This document shows positions 47,229 through 58,631 of a stretch of DNA of 64,000 nucleotides, one piece after another (position 1 is the stretch's first letter; each line of letters starts with the position of its first letter). Origin of the DNA: Blastobasis lacticolella. Lineage: Eukaryota > Arthropoda > Insecta > Lepidoptera > Blastobasidae. Location: assembly GCA_905147135.1 (NCBI GenBank), contig LR990050.1:15498001-15562000 (forward strand), read 5' to 3'. The translations under genes and the position numbers were made by a program. The notes beneath the pieces are model-generated. The model was not told the origin of the DNA. It worked only from the letters and a program-made list of their open reading frames with translations, and did not search any database.

Positions 47229-47301
47229 AAATAAACAGAATAGGTAGGTACCTATTCTGTTTATTTTGATAGAACTAGTAGGTACTAGTTCTATCAAAAT
47301 A
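47229..47301. repeat. Two overlapping near-perfect palindromes
   Basis: Palindrome 1: arms 47,229-47,246 and 47,249-47,266 (18 bp each). Palindrome 2: arms 47,262-47,280 and 47,283-47,301 (19 bp each). Both are perfect, both have a two-base gg loop inside taggta, and they share 47,262-47,266. Confidence 0.9.
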
Positions 47302-49721
47302 CTTATTTTGTGCCTAAATTTGCAGAAAGATCATACCTAGTCATCAAAAGAAAATGTTCGCTAGACGTACAAGACTTCCACTGTTTGCAAATGCCTTATG
47401 TATTCATAAATTTTCAAACCCCAACTGTTCCACTATATTGCTGTATTTTATATGTATCACTTTATTTTTTGTATTTTATATATAGGTATATTTTTATTAT
47501 AACTGTAAATATTTTGAGATCATATTCCGAACTGGTCACTTTCCGGAGGACCATTATTACTGTGAGAGTGGCGTAGGTGATCCTACGCTTTTGAGCCACT
47601 TTCCTTTTTGATAACTATAAGAATAAGAATAATAAAAATAAGAATCATTTATTGCCTTTAATAAAATATCGTGCCTTACCACTACCTCTAAACAATAAAA
47701 ATAACTAAGGCAAATGGACCTGGCTCAGCTTATGCTGTCACGGGACGGTATGGTTCCGAACAACGCTATTTTGCAGCCATGCCCATTGAGTAGGTGTTTG
47801 AGAATATAAACTTTATGAAATAAACAAATAAAACATAACTAAATAGAATTAAACAAAGCAAAACAAAAGATAACAAAACGGCTACTATAACTGCCAAGAG
47901 GATGTCAGGCAGACCAGTTTTTTATGGTACCCACACAAAAGGATGTACGTACTATCGCTACGAAAAGTCGAAGTTTGGGTAATTTTTTTTTTGTGCCAGT
48001 TTGAGCAGGGCATACCAACGTTTTGTGGGTCTCCTAAACGTTTACTATCGCTGCAAAGTGGAATTAATCGCTGCACATTATCCATTTAAATACATAATTT
48101 TTTTAAATAAATTAAATACATAAACCTTAACCAAATAAGACAAGTCAGTTTGGACAGATTGTATGTGTTACCATCAACGTCATTAAACGTGTAGTTCCCA
48201 CATGCAGTCCTATCGAGTTTAAATGCCTATATTATGTACCTATAGCCTAGTATAACGTAAAGCAGCTAAAACACAAATCTGCTACTACCTAATTTGCGGA
48301 TACGACGATCGTTTTACTGGCGCAATTTAATTCAATTCCACGGGTTATTTGTAATGAGATCCCTGGAGGATTACATAGTGAGATAATTTATTTGAAGATC
48401 ATTAAAATGGTAATGGAGCATTAATCTATTCCTTTGATGAGTAGGTACTTCGTTATTTTGTAAACTTAGACTTTGATCTTGAAGTTGTTTAGGTGTTTGT
48501 TTCTATAACAAAGGGTTATGTATATTTTACTAGCTAGTTTCATCTTTCATATCTAATCGGTAAAGCAGGCACTATTTGTAAATTGTGAAAAATTTTTATT
48601 TTTCGGCCCTATTCATCTATGTGCTTCGCAAGTCAACTTTCCACTTGAAGATTTTATTTTCCACCATAAAGCACCTGCACAAATAGACATTTAGCATTGC
48701 ACTTTGCAAAAATTGACATTTGAAATTGCCAAGTGAAAAGTTGCAAACTCGGCGAGGTGCTTTCGAATCGTTCAACTTCTCGGTATTATGAGAAATACAT
48801 TCATACTTATCTATATTTTATGGGTGGTGGAACTCAGTAAAATGATGTTCGTACGGTTGCGTTCCGATTTGAAGGATACTTAAGATAGTCATAATTACTT
48901 AGAACTGTCTGAGTTTCCGGGCTGCTCCAAGAAGAAGCATTAAACCTGCACTATCATCATTACTAATAGGTATTATTATAATGGTATAATTGTAACTTAT
49001 TATTTTTATTTTTACACCTTAAACTTTACCCACATACTTAAAAGGACATAGGATAAAAAGGAAAAGAAAAGTTTGTATATTTAAGTTTGTGAGTTTGTAT
49101 GGTAGGGGTAATCTCTGAAACTAGTGAACCGATTTTGAAACTTATTGAAAGTAACATTATTCCCAAGTGACATGACAGTTTGCATCCCGGAAAAATAACA
49201 GGGAACCGCGGGATAGTTCAATGTTTACAGAGATCGCGAAAGAGAGAAATCAGAGGGGGACTGCGAGTTACTATGTAAAAGGTATTGCGTGATATTGTAG
49301 CAACCAAACCACATTTCCTGAATTTGTGAATTATACTAGGAATAACACAATTCACTTTAGATTGGCTAAATCGCCGCAAATTCTTAGGAAAGAAGCGAAG
49401 AAGATAAATGACTTTGAACTTTGAAGAAATTACTCATAATGACAACACACCTGGAAACGCATTTTTGTATGACAACCAAAAAAAAAATTGTTGTTGGATT
49501 AGATTACTTTGTTTATCATTAAAATTTACATAATATTATTATACAATTCATAATATAGGCAATTCACAAAGATATTGTCATAAAAATTAATAATAATGTC
49601 ATAGAATAAATGTTCCACAATACATAAAAACAAAAACAATAAATACGTCAAGTAATTAAAAATAAACAGATAAATTAATATTTAACACTTTGTGTTGTCA
49701 CTTCATGATGGAACTCCATGA
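47302..49721. other. No recognisable gene; LINE tail end near 47,628-47,790
   Basis: aataagaatcatttattgcc at 47,638 reads on the minus strand as a LINE-type aataaatgattctta ending. 48,610-48,790 contains inverted pieces of ccacttgaag/caagtgaaaagttg. 49,080-49,260 resembles an RTE tail (ctgaaactagtgaaccgatt). The rest is AT-rich. Confidence 0.45.
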
Positions 49722-49940
49722 TTATGAATTAAATCACTTTTTGTACACTAGTTCCACTTTATTATACAATTTTATTAAATTGCAACCGGTTTCGAATTAC
49801 TCATCTTCATATAGCTACATATAGCTTGTAAACAAAATATAAAATAATTGCCTGAAGATGAGTAATTCGAAACCGGTTGCAATTTAATAAAATTGTATAA
49901 TAAAGTGGAACTAGTGTACAAAAAGTGATTTAATTCATAA
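49722..49940. repeat. Perfect 88-bp inverted repeat with hammerhead-like core
   Basis: Arms 49,722-49,809 and 49,853-49,940 are exact reverse complements around a 43-base spacer. On the plus strand CTGAAGA (49,852-49,858, fitting CUGANGA) is followed after 10 bases by GAAAC (49,869-49,873), the two conserved boxes of a hammerhead ribozyme, with a possible short stem II (gag/ttc). Terminal repeats of Penelope-like elements often carry such motifs, so an inverted terminal pair of a Penelope-like element is one explanation. Stems I and III could not be completed by eye. Confidence 0.75.
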
Positions 49941-50454
49941 GAATAATTAATCATAGTCAAACTTTAATCAAAATATAAAATAATTTAATGAATGTCAAAC
50001 AATATTTAGGTATACAAAGCATAAGCTTTTTCCGTTTCCGATCAAGTGGTCCGTTACTATAAAAAAGAGAGGTACCGAAGCTCTATCTAATTTGGCCCCT
50101 AGGTATAATCAAACGAATAATAAAATGTTTTGACATTCGCCAGGCGAGGTTTTAGTGTTCATTTGAAAAGGTCAGCGAGTAAATCAAACCGAAATAAAAC
50201 TCGTCCGACGGCGCCGTATCACTTGGCCGCCATTTCTCGCTACAAAGGAGAAATGAATTTCCTTATTTTCGCGTTGCTTTGTGAAAAGCTGTAAATATTT
50301 TTTTTTGTGCTCTCTTATCGCATCCGTGTGTGGAGATGGGGAGATACGGAATATTACCTTGTGGGACGCCGTAACTTATCAATCAGGACTTGGGTTGTGG
50401 GTTTTGGTACTTAATTTGTTAGTTTTGTAACATGAGTTTTATCTTTAACTCGAC
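49941..50454. other. No recognisable gene
   Basis: AT-rich with a GC-richer piece at 50,200-50,250. Confidence 0.4.
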
Positions 50455-50655
50455 ACCGAATTCGACGCGACTTCGTTCGCGTACACCTACTTTAGCCCTT
50501 TCTACCGTTTTTCCTCGCTTATAAACCTTCCTCTTGGATCAATATTATTGAAAACGGCATTAAAATCCTTTGTGTAATTTAAAAGATCTAAGCATACATA
50601 CCTACCTACATAAATACATAGCGACTTTGTTTTATATTATGTATAGATATAATAA
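50455..50655 (+). repeat. RTE-like LINE 3' tail
   Basis: cgacttcgttcgcgtacacc, ataaaccttcctcttggatc, gcattaaaatcctttgtg, gcgactttgttttatattat: the same order as 58,632-58,850. Confidence 0.7.
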
Positions 50656-51089
50656 ATTCCGTTATACCCGTAAAATAATTACATAATCAAAGAAATATAT
50701 AATCTTCAAAAGGAATGCCCCAAGGCCCCAGATAGCGAATAGGTAGAAAGGCTCGCGTTACCGCTTTAGATGGCGAGCCTAATCCGCTTACCTAATTAAG
50801 ATTACTGTCTTTTAATATGTTAATCGGTAGACAAAAAAGTAAAAGTAGTCACCTCTAATGCTGGGACTCGTTGCTCTAGCAGCAAATTGGCAGAAGTTAG
50901 GGCCTTCCACTGCTAAAGCCGCTCGAGATCTTACTCATCGGAAGGAACACAATACTATTTAAAGTAGTATTGTTTGGTTGCCGGTAGTAAGTACCACAGT
51001 CGGGCTGCTCCAATTCAAAGGGTAGATACCTATATTCAGCGGTGCTTTATATCACTATCACTTCACTATCACTTTACTATCACTATACT

Positions 51090-51325
51090 TTTAAAATATT
51101 ATAAAACAAAGTGCTACCCCGCGTCTGTCTGACAGTCTGCTGGCGAAAAACCCAACAACTACCGCATGAACGGGTTTTCATGCGTTTTTACTAAAAGAGA
51201 GTGATTCATGAGGAAGGTTTTGGTATTTAATTCGTTAAGCTTTTGCGTAAATCGGTTGAAATATGACATTAATTAGGAGTAGGAGACACCACGCACACGA
51301 AATTGCGACGAGCTAGCTAGTTTAA
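51090..51325 (+). repeat. RTE-like LINE 3' tail, rearranged
   Basis: aaagtgctaccccgcgtctg, gagagtgattcatgaggaag and gcgacgagctagctag are tail words in a mixed order. Just before it, 51,050-51,100 repeats cactatcactt about four times. Confidence 0.45.
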
Positions 51326-51859
51326 AATAAAATGAATAAATACGTCCATGGACTGTTTGCTTACCATCAGGCAGGCTGTAAGCTTGTTTGCAACATTACT
51401 GGTATAAAAAATAACTAAAAAAAACTGCGTATGTATACAAAAACCTCACGATACATCCTTGCGAAGAGTCCCGTCACCCATAAGAACGAGATAAAATCTG
51501 AGAAATAAGAAATAACTGAACGGTTGGATAAGTACGAGGGCTATGAATGCGGAATCAGCTTTCGCTTTCTGTTATCAATTTCTATTTCGGCAAAATGTAA
51601 GTCTACCCAATGGTGCTATTACGCAATTCTATGACTTTCGCTTCGATCGTTTTCATTTCGCCAACGGTTCATCTCTCTCCGGACTATGTCGTTCCACCAT
51701 CAGTCTCCTGGTCAAATATGCGTCCTAGACATCGTCAGCACTGTCCTCGCCGCCGATGCGATTGGTAGATGAGGTGTGTTCCAGAATTGTTGTTTATGCT
51801 ACTCATAAAGCTTTTTATGCTACTCAGTGACATACGAGCAGAACATGGGGTTCTTCAAA
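51326..51859. other. No recognisable gene
   Basis: A frame at 51,543-51,728 has no recognisable product. ttaccatcaggcaggctgta at 51,361 is a LINE-tail scrap. Confidence 0.4.
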
Positions 51860-51995
51860 AGGCATTTCTAGAGGTACCTCAAAGGCCGGCACGTATCCGC
51901 TCCCCTCATATTGCAGATGTCCTGGACGACGGTGGCCGCCTTCAATCAGGTGGACCGTCCGTCCGTATGCCTCTCTAGGCAATAAAAAAAATAAA
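51860..51995 (+). repeat. LINE 3' end with poly(A)-like tail
   Basis: aaaggccggcacgtatccgc, agatgtcctggacgacggtg, ttcaatcaggtggaccgtcc, then gcctctctaggcaataaaaa and an A-rich run: a complete LINE 3' end. Confidence 0.7.
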
Positions 51996-52582
51996 AAAAA
52001 TAATGTCTGATAGTAGGCTGTAACTGAGACCCATAACACACTAAGGTAAACTTACCTATACGTAAACGAAACGTTAACGAAACGAGTATGACGTTTACGT
52101 AGTTCAACCCCAGTTCGATTCCTTGGGAGGGTGTAGCGGCGCAGTGTATCATGTTATATTACCCTCATATTGGGGGAGTTATTTTATAAAGAAAATCGCA
52201 GGTGTGAATTTACGTGCCTAGCTTGTTTGTTTCGGGTCAGCGGCTTCATTACACGCAGCTGGTTTCGCCAAAGAGAATGTGTTTCGTATTGTGGATTTAA
52301 ATAAAAGTGTAGTTACTGAATCTAGAATTACAGAAGAAAACTTTACATAAGCATTCATTAAATATGATTTTAGTGGAGAAGTAGGTACATTTACGTTGAC
52401 TCTGTGATATAATTTTCTCTCTAATATAGTATATTATAGGTAGGTATAATTAGTTACATTTATGACAGGTACATATGACTATTTTTATGCCCAAATCACT
52501 AGAATCATTAGCATAGGTGTAGGAATAGGTAGGTTTTGCATGTAAAATCAACAAAAATTTCCTTTAAGGCCGTAAATATTAT

Positions 52583-52640
52583 CCTTCCTAGACAGGCATG
52601 CTCCATATTCGGCTCCGTCGTCACGGCATCGCTTATTTAC
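52583..52640 (+). repeat. LINE C-terminal/tail scrap
   Basis: cctagacaggcatgctccat, attcggctccgtcgtcacgg is the same stretch that encodes LDRHAPYS at 36.7 and 63.0 kb. Confidence 0.6.
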
Positions 52641-52792
52641 AAAACTGCATCTATTCCCAACGTCCCTGGAATACCTTCGGGAATCGATCACTAATTATAG
52701 GGAAAAGTATATTAAATACCGTTTCGGGGTGCCCATCGTCTCCCGAAGCTGTGAACAGCTGTGAAGCTGTGAGCAGCAGGTCGAAACCAGTC

Positions 52793-52941
52793 CCAGAGTC
52801 TCCAGCGGAAGATCTGAAGGATTGAAGGAACACATAACGAGTGGCGAGCTCGTTTCGGTGCATAAGTTCGACTACCGGCCTCAAAGTACGAAACGGTCAC
52901 CCATTCAGTTCCCGTACAAAATAATAAGAGCCACTTAAATT
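52793..52941 (+). repeat. Repeat X, copy 1 (joined to SINE-G)
   Basis: gagtctccagcggaagatct, gagtggcgagctcgtttcgg, aaacggtcacccattcagtt, cccgtacaaaataataagag. The inverse is at 57,858-58,020. It is joined at its right end to an inverted SINE-G. Confidence 0.8.
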
Positions 52942-53130
52942 ATTATTATTATTAAATATTCGTGGACAAATTCACACAGCGCCATTTAGCCCCAAACTAA
53001 GCAAAGCTTGTGCTATGGGTGCTAGATAACTGATATACTACTTAAATACTTTTAAATACATACTTATTATACATAGAACACCCAGACCCGTAACAGAAAT
53101 TAAAATTCATCATTTCAATTTCTGCCCGGC
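52942..53130 (-). repeat. SINE-G, 5'-truncated
   Basis: Plus strand reads tattcgtggacaaattcac, agcgccatttagccccaaac, agacccgtaacagaaatt, ctgcccggccgg. The head beyond the B box is missing. Confidence 0.85.
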
Positions 53131-53775
53131 CGGCAGTATTAGTATTATTAGTATCAGTATTATTTTGTATCTAATTCTAATTATTGTTAGCATCTTAGAT
53201 TGCAATGTGATCAATTGGTGGATCAATCAATGTGACCTATATTAATTGTCGGAAACACCAAACCACAAATTAGCAGGAATCAATTTGCGAACGTCTATGG
53301 ATTCACGTTCCAACTCAGTTCTAGAGTAAATTGCGGAGGTTTCGCAGTCGAAATCATAACCGAGTTCGTTAGTGGAATACGTACGATTCGATTACAGCCC
53401 TTTGATTTACCTTTCAGGGAGCGATGGATGTAATATAATGAGAAATAGCTATGGCGTGTTACGTGCCGTGTACAAGGGCAATCCAAATTGTCAAGGAGAA
53501 CCTGAGTAGGTTACAGGATAATTTGATCTTAGGAACCACTTCGTCTATTTTGGAAATTAGAATAGCATTCTTTTTCGGTCAAAAGCAGTCGTTCGGTGTG
53601 GAAGGCACAGTGGGAGCAGCAGAGACCCATGTTCAGCAGTAAAAGTCCTGCAGCTATGATAATTATTCTAATCTTATAAAAAATTTCCACCCAACTGGGA
53701 ATTGCAATTTCAATCACGATATAAAAGTAGATTTAAGATAAAAGGTGACAGTGATTCACGATCTTGGAGCATATT
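53131..53775. other. No recognisable gene
   Basis: AT-rich with short frames on both strands at 53,290-53,720. Nothing recognised. Confidence 0.45.
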
Positions 53776-54010
53776 TATCAGGTGGCAGGACTCTGTCAAG
53801 CCTGGGGATAGCCGCCGCCTTATTTATTTCTGAAGCCAAGCAACAATGCTTGCATTATTGTGTTCCGGTTCAGACATCAGGCATTTCACCTTAATCCTTA
53901 CAGTGACAACCCACCTGTGGTTTGCATTTTCGTTGTCTGTAACCTAAATGCTTGAATCGGGCTACCACTTACGATCTGGGTTATCTGCACGTTTGTCACT
54001 GCGTACTATA
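53776..54010 (-). repeat. LINE-C 3' region
   Basis: ggtggcaggactctgtcaag, caacaatgcttgcattattg, cagtgacaacccacctgtgg and ctgtaacctaaatgcttgaa match 16,210-16,545 in order. Confidence 0.75.
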
Positions 54011-55971
54011 AAAAGAAAAAAAATACCTTTGGCATCGTATAAGTTAACACATCGTAAACACGCACACAACACATACACATACACATAATCCATAACCAAT
54101 TAAAAGAAAAATAAATTTCTCACCTAGGTTTTTACAAAATAAATTCTGAGCGTACATAACCCAAGTGTACATAACTCAGACTTGCAGATCTCATCTGCAA
54201 GTTCCAATCCAGTCAATACAGAGATAGTGAACCATTCCTGTAGGCCTAAAAATTCGATAACCACAAACCACGGCTAGGCCGTGTTTCCGAATGCTGCGGG
54301 ACGGAACCAATGGTTCACAATCCCAGATTCCAACTGTACCATATCCATGCTCGGGACTGTACGTTATTGACATACCGTCACGAGCATGTATGTGAGAGAA
54401 TATGTTAGATAGATAGCCAGATAAACACTTGATTGCTTATTCACAACATAATACAGTAAACACAGTTAAGGAAAGGCGAAAATATGAAGTATTTTTTTAA
54501 ATATCGACAGAATTTTATTTAGTTTTTGCGTCAACAAAAAATCTAAGATCTATTTATTATATTAAGTACTTACTAGCTTTCTCTAGCTCTAGTGGCTTTT
54601 TCGTTCGTGTCGTTCATTCGATGTCAGTAATAAGTCAAACAAACAATTAATAACGTAAAGACTGTTTTCTAAACTCACGGTTTCGAGCCTTGCGCAGGCA
54701 CAGTCGCCGGTCAATGCAAACTAAAAAGTGCCCGAACCCGAAATAATTGCGAAAGAAAAAGCTTTGATTGCTGACTTCTACAAAGAAACAAGATCAACAT
54801 TCAACGAAGTCCCCAAAGAAATTTGCGTCACATAAATATTTTAGCACTCTTTGCCGCAACCCGAAACTAAATTCAGGTCTTAAAATATTATATTTTTCTT
54901 TTCCAGATACGCAACTGTGGCGAGGCGAAGGTCAGTATATTGTGGCAACATTTTCTTTTCAACACAAAAAACCAGGCCATCGGTTACTTTGAAAGCCTGC
55001 ACGATACAATACTTGGAGGATCTTTTGATCTATCCAAGAGTCGCGGGCTAAAATCCACCTAAGCGTGTATGTAGGTCGTCCATAAAGCACGTGACGTTAT
55101 TTCCGGCAAGTTTTCAAATGTGACGCCCTCGGCGACTTCGAACACCGTTTACAACATCCGCCGCCTAAGGAAATATCATCGCTACAAAGTTGTTCTTTAT
55201 TGTCAGCGAACTCGCCAACGGTAATGCTTTTAAGTTGGCTAAACGTTTGAGAAATGCGGTTAAGTTTGTACTTTACTTGAATTACCTACAAGTAGGTATT
55301 TAAGTACTTATGTTTAGTGCGTATCGATTGGTGGTAAAATTTAAATGAAAAAAACTTATATAAAATTACAGATCTAGATAATATAGTTCGTCAAGTTTCA
55401 GTTGACTTTCTGAAACACTCCGTCTGAATACGAAACACAGTAAAAGTAAAATTTAGGTCGTTTTCTTGTGGTCTAAAGAAAACTCGGATAGAACTCGTAA
55501 AGCTTTCACAGAAATACCTAGTAGGTAAGTAATTTGGCTAATGATTGGTATTGTATTGGCCGTGGTAAATTGCGCAGTCGACAATATACAATCCAGCTTC
55601 CTCTCCAATTATAGATGCGGACTGAAGGTAGTTAGGTATACGGATTAGGTACATTTACGTATAGTAGTATAATAGCCATGTAAAGCTGTCCATCTACGAT
55701 TCATCCATTTACTTAAAATTCTAACATGGTATAAAGTAAAGTCGCTTTCCGCATCTGTCAGCTTATCCACAAACTCTTCGTAAACCACACAACAGATTTT
55801 GATGCGGTTTTCACTATCATTTAGATGATTTCTTCCAGAAGGTATTAGACGTATTAGAATAGAGAAAACTCAAGAACGCCAGAACAAGAACAGAAGAATA
55901 TATTGTTATTCGCCCAGGAGTTAAGTTTTAAATTTCCTTGGGTGCAATCTTGGTGTATCTACGTATTATAA
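54011..55971. other. No recognisable gene
   Basis: Contains a short hairpin acttgcagat/atctgcaagt at 54,180-54,205 and a GC-richer part at 54,660-55,250 with no product recognised. Confidence 0.45.
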
Positions 55972-56200
55972 TAATAGTCATCTTGGCGTAAATGTCCCGG
56001 TTGTGCTCTCGCGCATGCGGGCCTGGGGCTCACCTTGACCATTATTTAAGATTTGATACATCAGGTAGATACATCATTGCAGTAGAGCCACTACGATCTG
56101 ACATCCGTGACCCTGCTACCAGGGAAACCTGACAAGATTGGATAATGGTTACACATTCAGTCGCGAATGTGTAGGTTTCAACGCGATGTTTTTCCTCACT
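55972..56200 (-). repeat. SINE-B, head missing
   Basis: tagtcatcttggcgtaaatg, cccggttgtgctctcgcgca, gtgaccctgctaccaggga and cattcagtcgcgaatgtgta follow the SINE-B body inversely. Sequence stops at the cctcactgtattatt point, before the tRNA-like head. Confidence 0.8.
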
Positions 56201-56337
56201 GTATTATTAGACTCTTGGTGCACGTAATATTGGAGTCTAATACTCGTATGTATTTCCTTGAGAATAAAGTCCTCAAATTTCAATAAATAAGGGCTTAAAT
56301 TTCCAAACATACCTACCTACTTTATTTACCTTTATTT

Positions 56338-56634
56338 ATGTTTGACTTTGACCCCCGAGTTCTAGCTTCGCAGTTTGTTTCCAAAGTCATTTATTCGGTA
56401 TTATCGGGTTTTCAACCCTTCCCGGCGTGTTGTATGGGCCACTCCCTACGCGGCTTTCAGCTTACACGGGAACTCTTTCAAACGTCTGCCGCTTTTAATG
56501 AGATGAATACGCTTTGCGAGGATAAGCCGGCCTCGTATCCGCCTTCTGGCTGCTCCGACCTTTGCCAGGATCCCCTTTGTTGCGCCAAATGTAACGCAAC
56601 ACGGGCCAAACGTAATAAAGAATTGCAGAAATAA
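56338..56634 (+). other. Small open frame with a cysteine cluster, coding status doubtful
   Basis: 98 codons from MFDFDPRVLASQF to KRNKELQK. Near the C-terminus CSDLCQDPLCCAKC has five Cys in 14 residues, followed by basic RAKRNK. An AATAAA (56,630-56,635) overlaps the stop codon. There is no signal peptide and I recognise no family. It lies in a GC-richer block, where open frames arise by chance. No introns or neighbours support it. Confidence 0.2.
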
Positions 56635-56979
56635 ACTTGAGCTTCGCTGTCTCTTGCTATTCGATACGATTCAAGTTATTCCCGGTGGGTGGAGAATTGA
56701 TATATTTATACTTTTGATTGTCAAATTTAATAGGTATGTGTGCAACAGATTAATAGCATCAACCGTTGTGACTTACGTGTGCTTTTGAGGTACCTAAAGT
56801 ATATTTCAAAAGAAAATAGTAAAAGTAGAGCACGTCATCGGTTAGTTACCAAACAAATTAAAGAAAAATTTATATTTATTTAAATAACTCGATTTATTTA
56901 GATATCTGTGGATACGAAAATGAAAAAAGTATTTATTGAATTAGGATTACGTTAATTAATCTCTTTTCAAAAGTCAAAA

Positions 56980-57240
56980 ATCTAACGGAAACCAAAGGGA
57001 AAGTTAAGCGAGCTCATCCAGGTAGGAGGCGTCGCATGCAGACCGATCTGCGCATACGAGGACTTACTCCGGCGAGACACCGGGCACCGATACACGCCAC
57101 GCACATAATCTACATAACGCACGCCTAGGCGAATCATGTGCGGAGCGTGCCCGGCCCCAGCCATCCCGCCGGCGCTCACACTCGCACGCACCAGCCGGCC
57201 TACACGCGTCGACCCTGAACTCGGAACAATAAGTAAAAAG
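56980..57240 (-). promoter_or_regulatory. CpG-rich block with exon-like minus-strand reading
   Basis: The most GC/CpG-rich stretch of the window. On the minus strand an ATG at 57,164 opens 32 codons (MAGAGHAPHMIRLG, then RYVDYVRGVY, ending PVSRR) plus one base to 57,068. GTAAGT, a consensus splice donor, follows immediately. This would fit a first coding exon or alternative promoter, with its second exon lying to the left on the minus strand. No TATA box was found and no protein family was recognised. Confidence 0.3.
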
Positions 57241-57610
57241 AATGTCGTCTGTCTGTCAGTATACTATTATATATTATCGATAACGTACTCTACGTACTGA
57301 AACGTACTGTAACGACTTACAGCCAATATATAAACTCTTTATTGCACACAAAAGTTACTAAAGCGTACACGTATAACTTAAATTATCCGTAGGCAAAGGC
57401 GCTATAACTCGCGATCTCTCCAGTTAGAACTTTCGTAATAATAAAATATTATCTCAAAGAGCGTTTTTCATATAAGGTATCCGATTTCCGATCCCACATC
57501 GGTGCCGGCCGGCCCGGTAGCCGATATCCGACGCCATGTGGTAAACAGCGTTTCATCTTTATAGTCCTGTGGTTATCAGCGGAACTACCTACCAACATTA
57601 TTATTACGAC

Positions 57611-57857
57611 GACGACCTGAGTTGTTCAGTGGTCAACACGCAGGAGGTCCCGGGTACGATTCCCGGCCGGGCAGAAATTGAAATGGTGAATTTTAATTTC
57701 TGTTACGGGTCTGGGTGTTCTATGTATAAATAAGTATGTATTTAAAAGTGTATACGTAGTTTATCAGTTATCTAGCACCAATAACACAAGATTTGCTTAC
57801 TTTGGGGCTAGATAGCGCTGTGTGAATTTGTCCACGAATATTTAATTTAATTTAATA
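57611..57857 (+). repeat. SINE-G, full copy
   Basis: gacgacctgagttgttcagt, ggtcccgggtacgattcccg, then the standard body, ending gtccacgaatatttaattt. The anticodon-stem part is shortened compared with the 62.5-kb copy. Confidence 0.85.
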
Positions 57858-58020
57858 ATAAAAATTATAACAATTTAAATGGCTTTTCTTATTTTGTACG
57901 GGAACTGAATGGGTGACCGTTTCGTACTTTGAGGCTAAGTCGAACTTATGCACCGAAACGAGCTCGCCACTCGTTAGGTGTTTCTTCAATCCTTCAGATC
58001 TTCCGCTGGGGACTCTGATT
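57858..58020 (-). repeat. Repeat X, copy 2 (joined to SINE-G)
   Basis: gggaactgaatgggtgaccg, gaaacgagctcgccactcgt, tccttcagatcttccgctgg: the inverse of 52,793-52,941, again directly adjoining the 3' end of a SINE-G. Confidence 0.8.
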
Positions 58021-58084
58021 ACATATAGCTCGGCTAGAGACAACAGCGCCACTCTTCATGGGTACTAAATATTGAAACGGATTA

Positions 58085-58625
58085 TCTTGACACTAGTGGA
58101 CCCGGGGAGACTACGATAGCGTAGCGCCCTTCCCCTACATACACCTACTTTACCCCGATCTACCCTTTTTATTGCATATAAACCTTCGTCTTCCATCGCT
58201 CTATCTATTGTTGAAAACCTCCCATTAATAATCATCTTGGCGTTAATGACCCGGAGAAATTCCCGGTCCGCCTTAACCATGATCCAGGATTTGGCGATCA
58301 GGTAATTACAGTGGAGCGACTACCATCTGACCTCCGTGACCCTGCTACCAGTGGAACCTGACCAGAATTAATCATAGTTACAAATTCAGTTGCCTGAATA
58401 TGCAGTTTTCATCGCGATGTTTTCCCTCACCGTAAGAGCACCGGTTAGAATTCAACTATGTACATAACTCAGAAAAGAGTTATTGGTACATGGCCGCAGC
58501 GGGATTCGAACCTGGTACCTTTCGCTTATGAGTTGGATACTCAACTGCCCGGCTACCGACGCTCTGTTAAAAACCTTCCATTGCGTAGTTTAAAACATCT
58601 CAGCGTACAGAAGCGAATTATTTAT
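58085..58625 (+). repeat. RTE-like LINE 3' tail interrupted by SINE-B
   Basis: Left part cactagtggacccgggga, tacacctactttaccccga, ataaaccttcgtcttccatc. Right part (from 58,565) aaaaaccttccattgcgtag. The tail reads through once the SINE-B at 58,227-58,564 is removed. Confidence 0.75.
58227..58564 (-). repeat. SINE-B, full length, nested in an RTE tail
   Basis: Plus strand starts aataatcatcttggcgttaa and ends at the head ggctaccgacgctc. B box inverse gggattcgaacctggtac. The flanks tgttgaaaacctcccatt (58,209-58,226) and tgttaaaaaccttccatt (58,565-58,582) are an 18-bp target duplication with two changes. Confidence 0.9.
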
Positions 58626-58631
58626 TTTACT

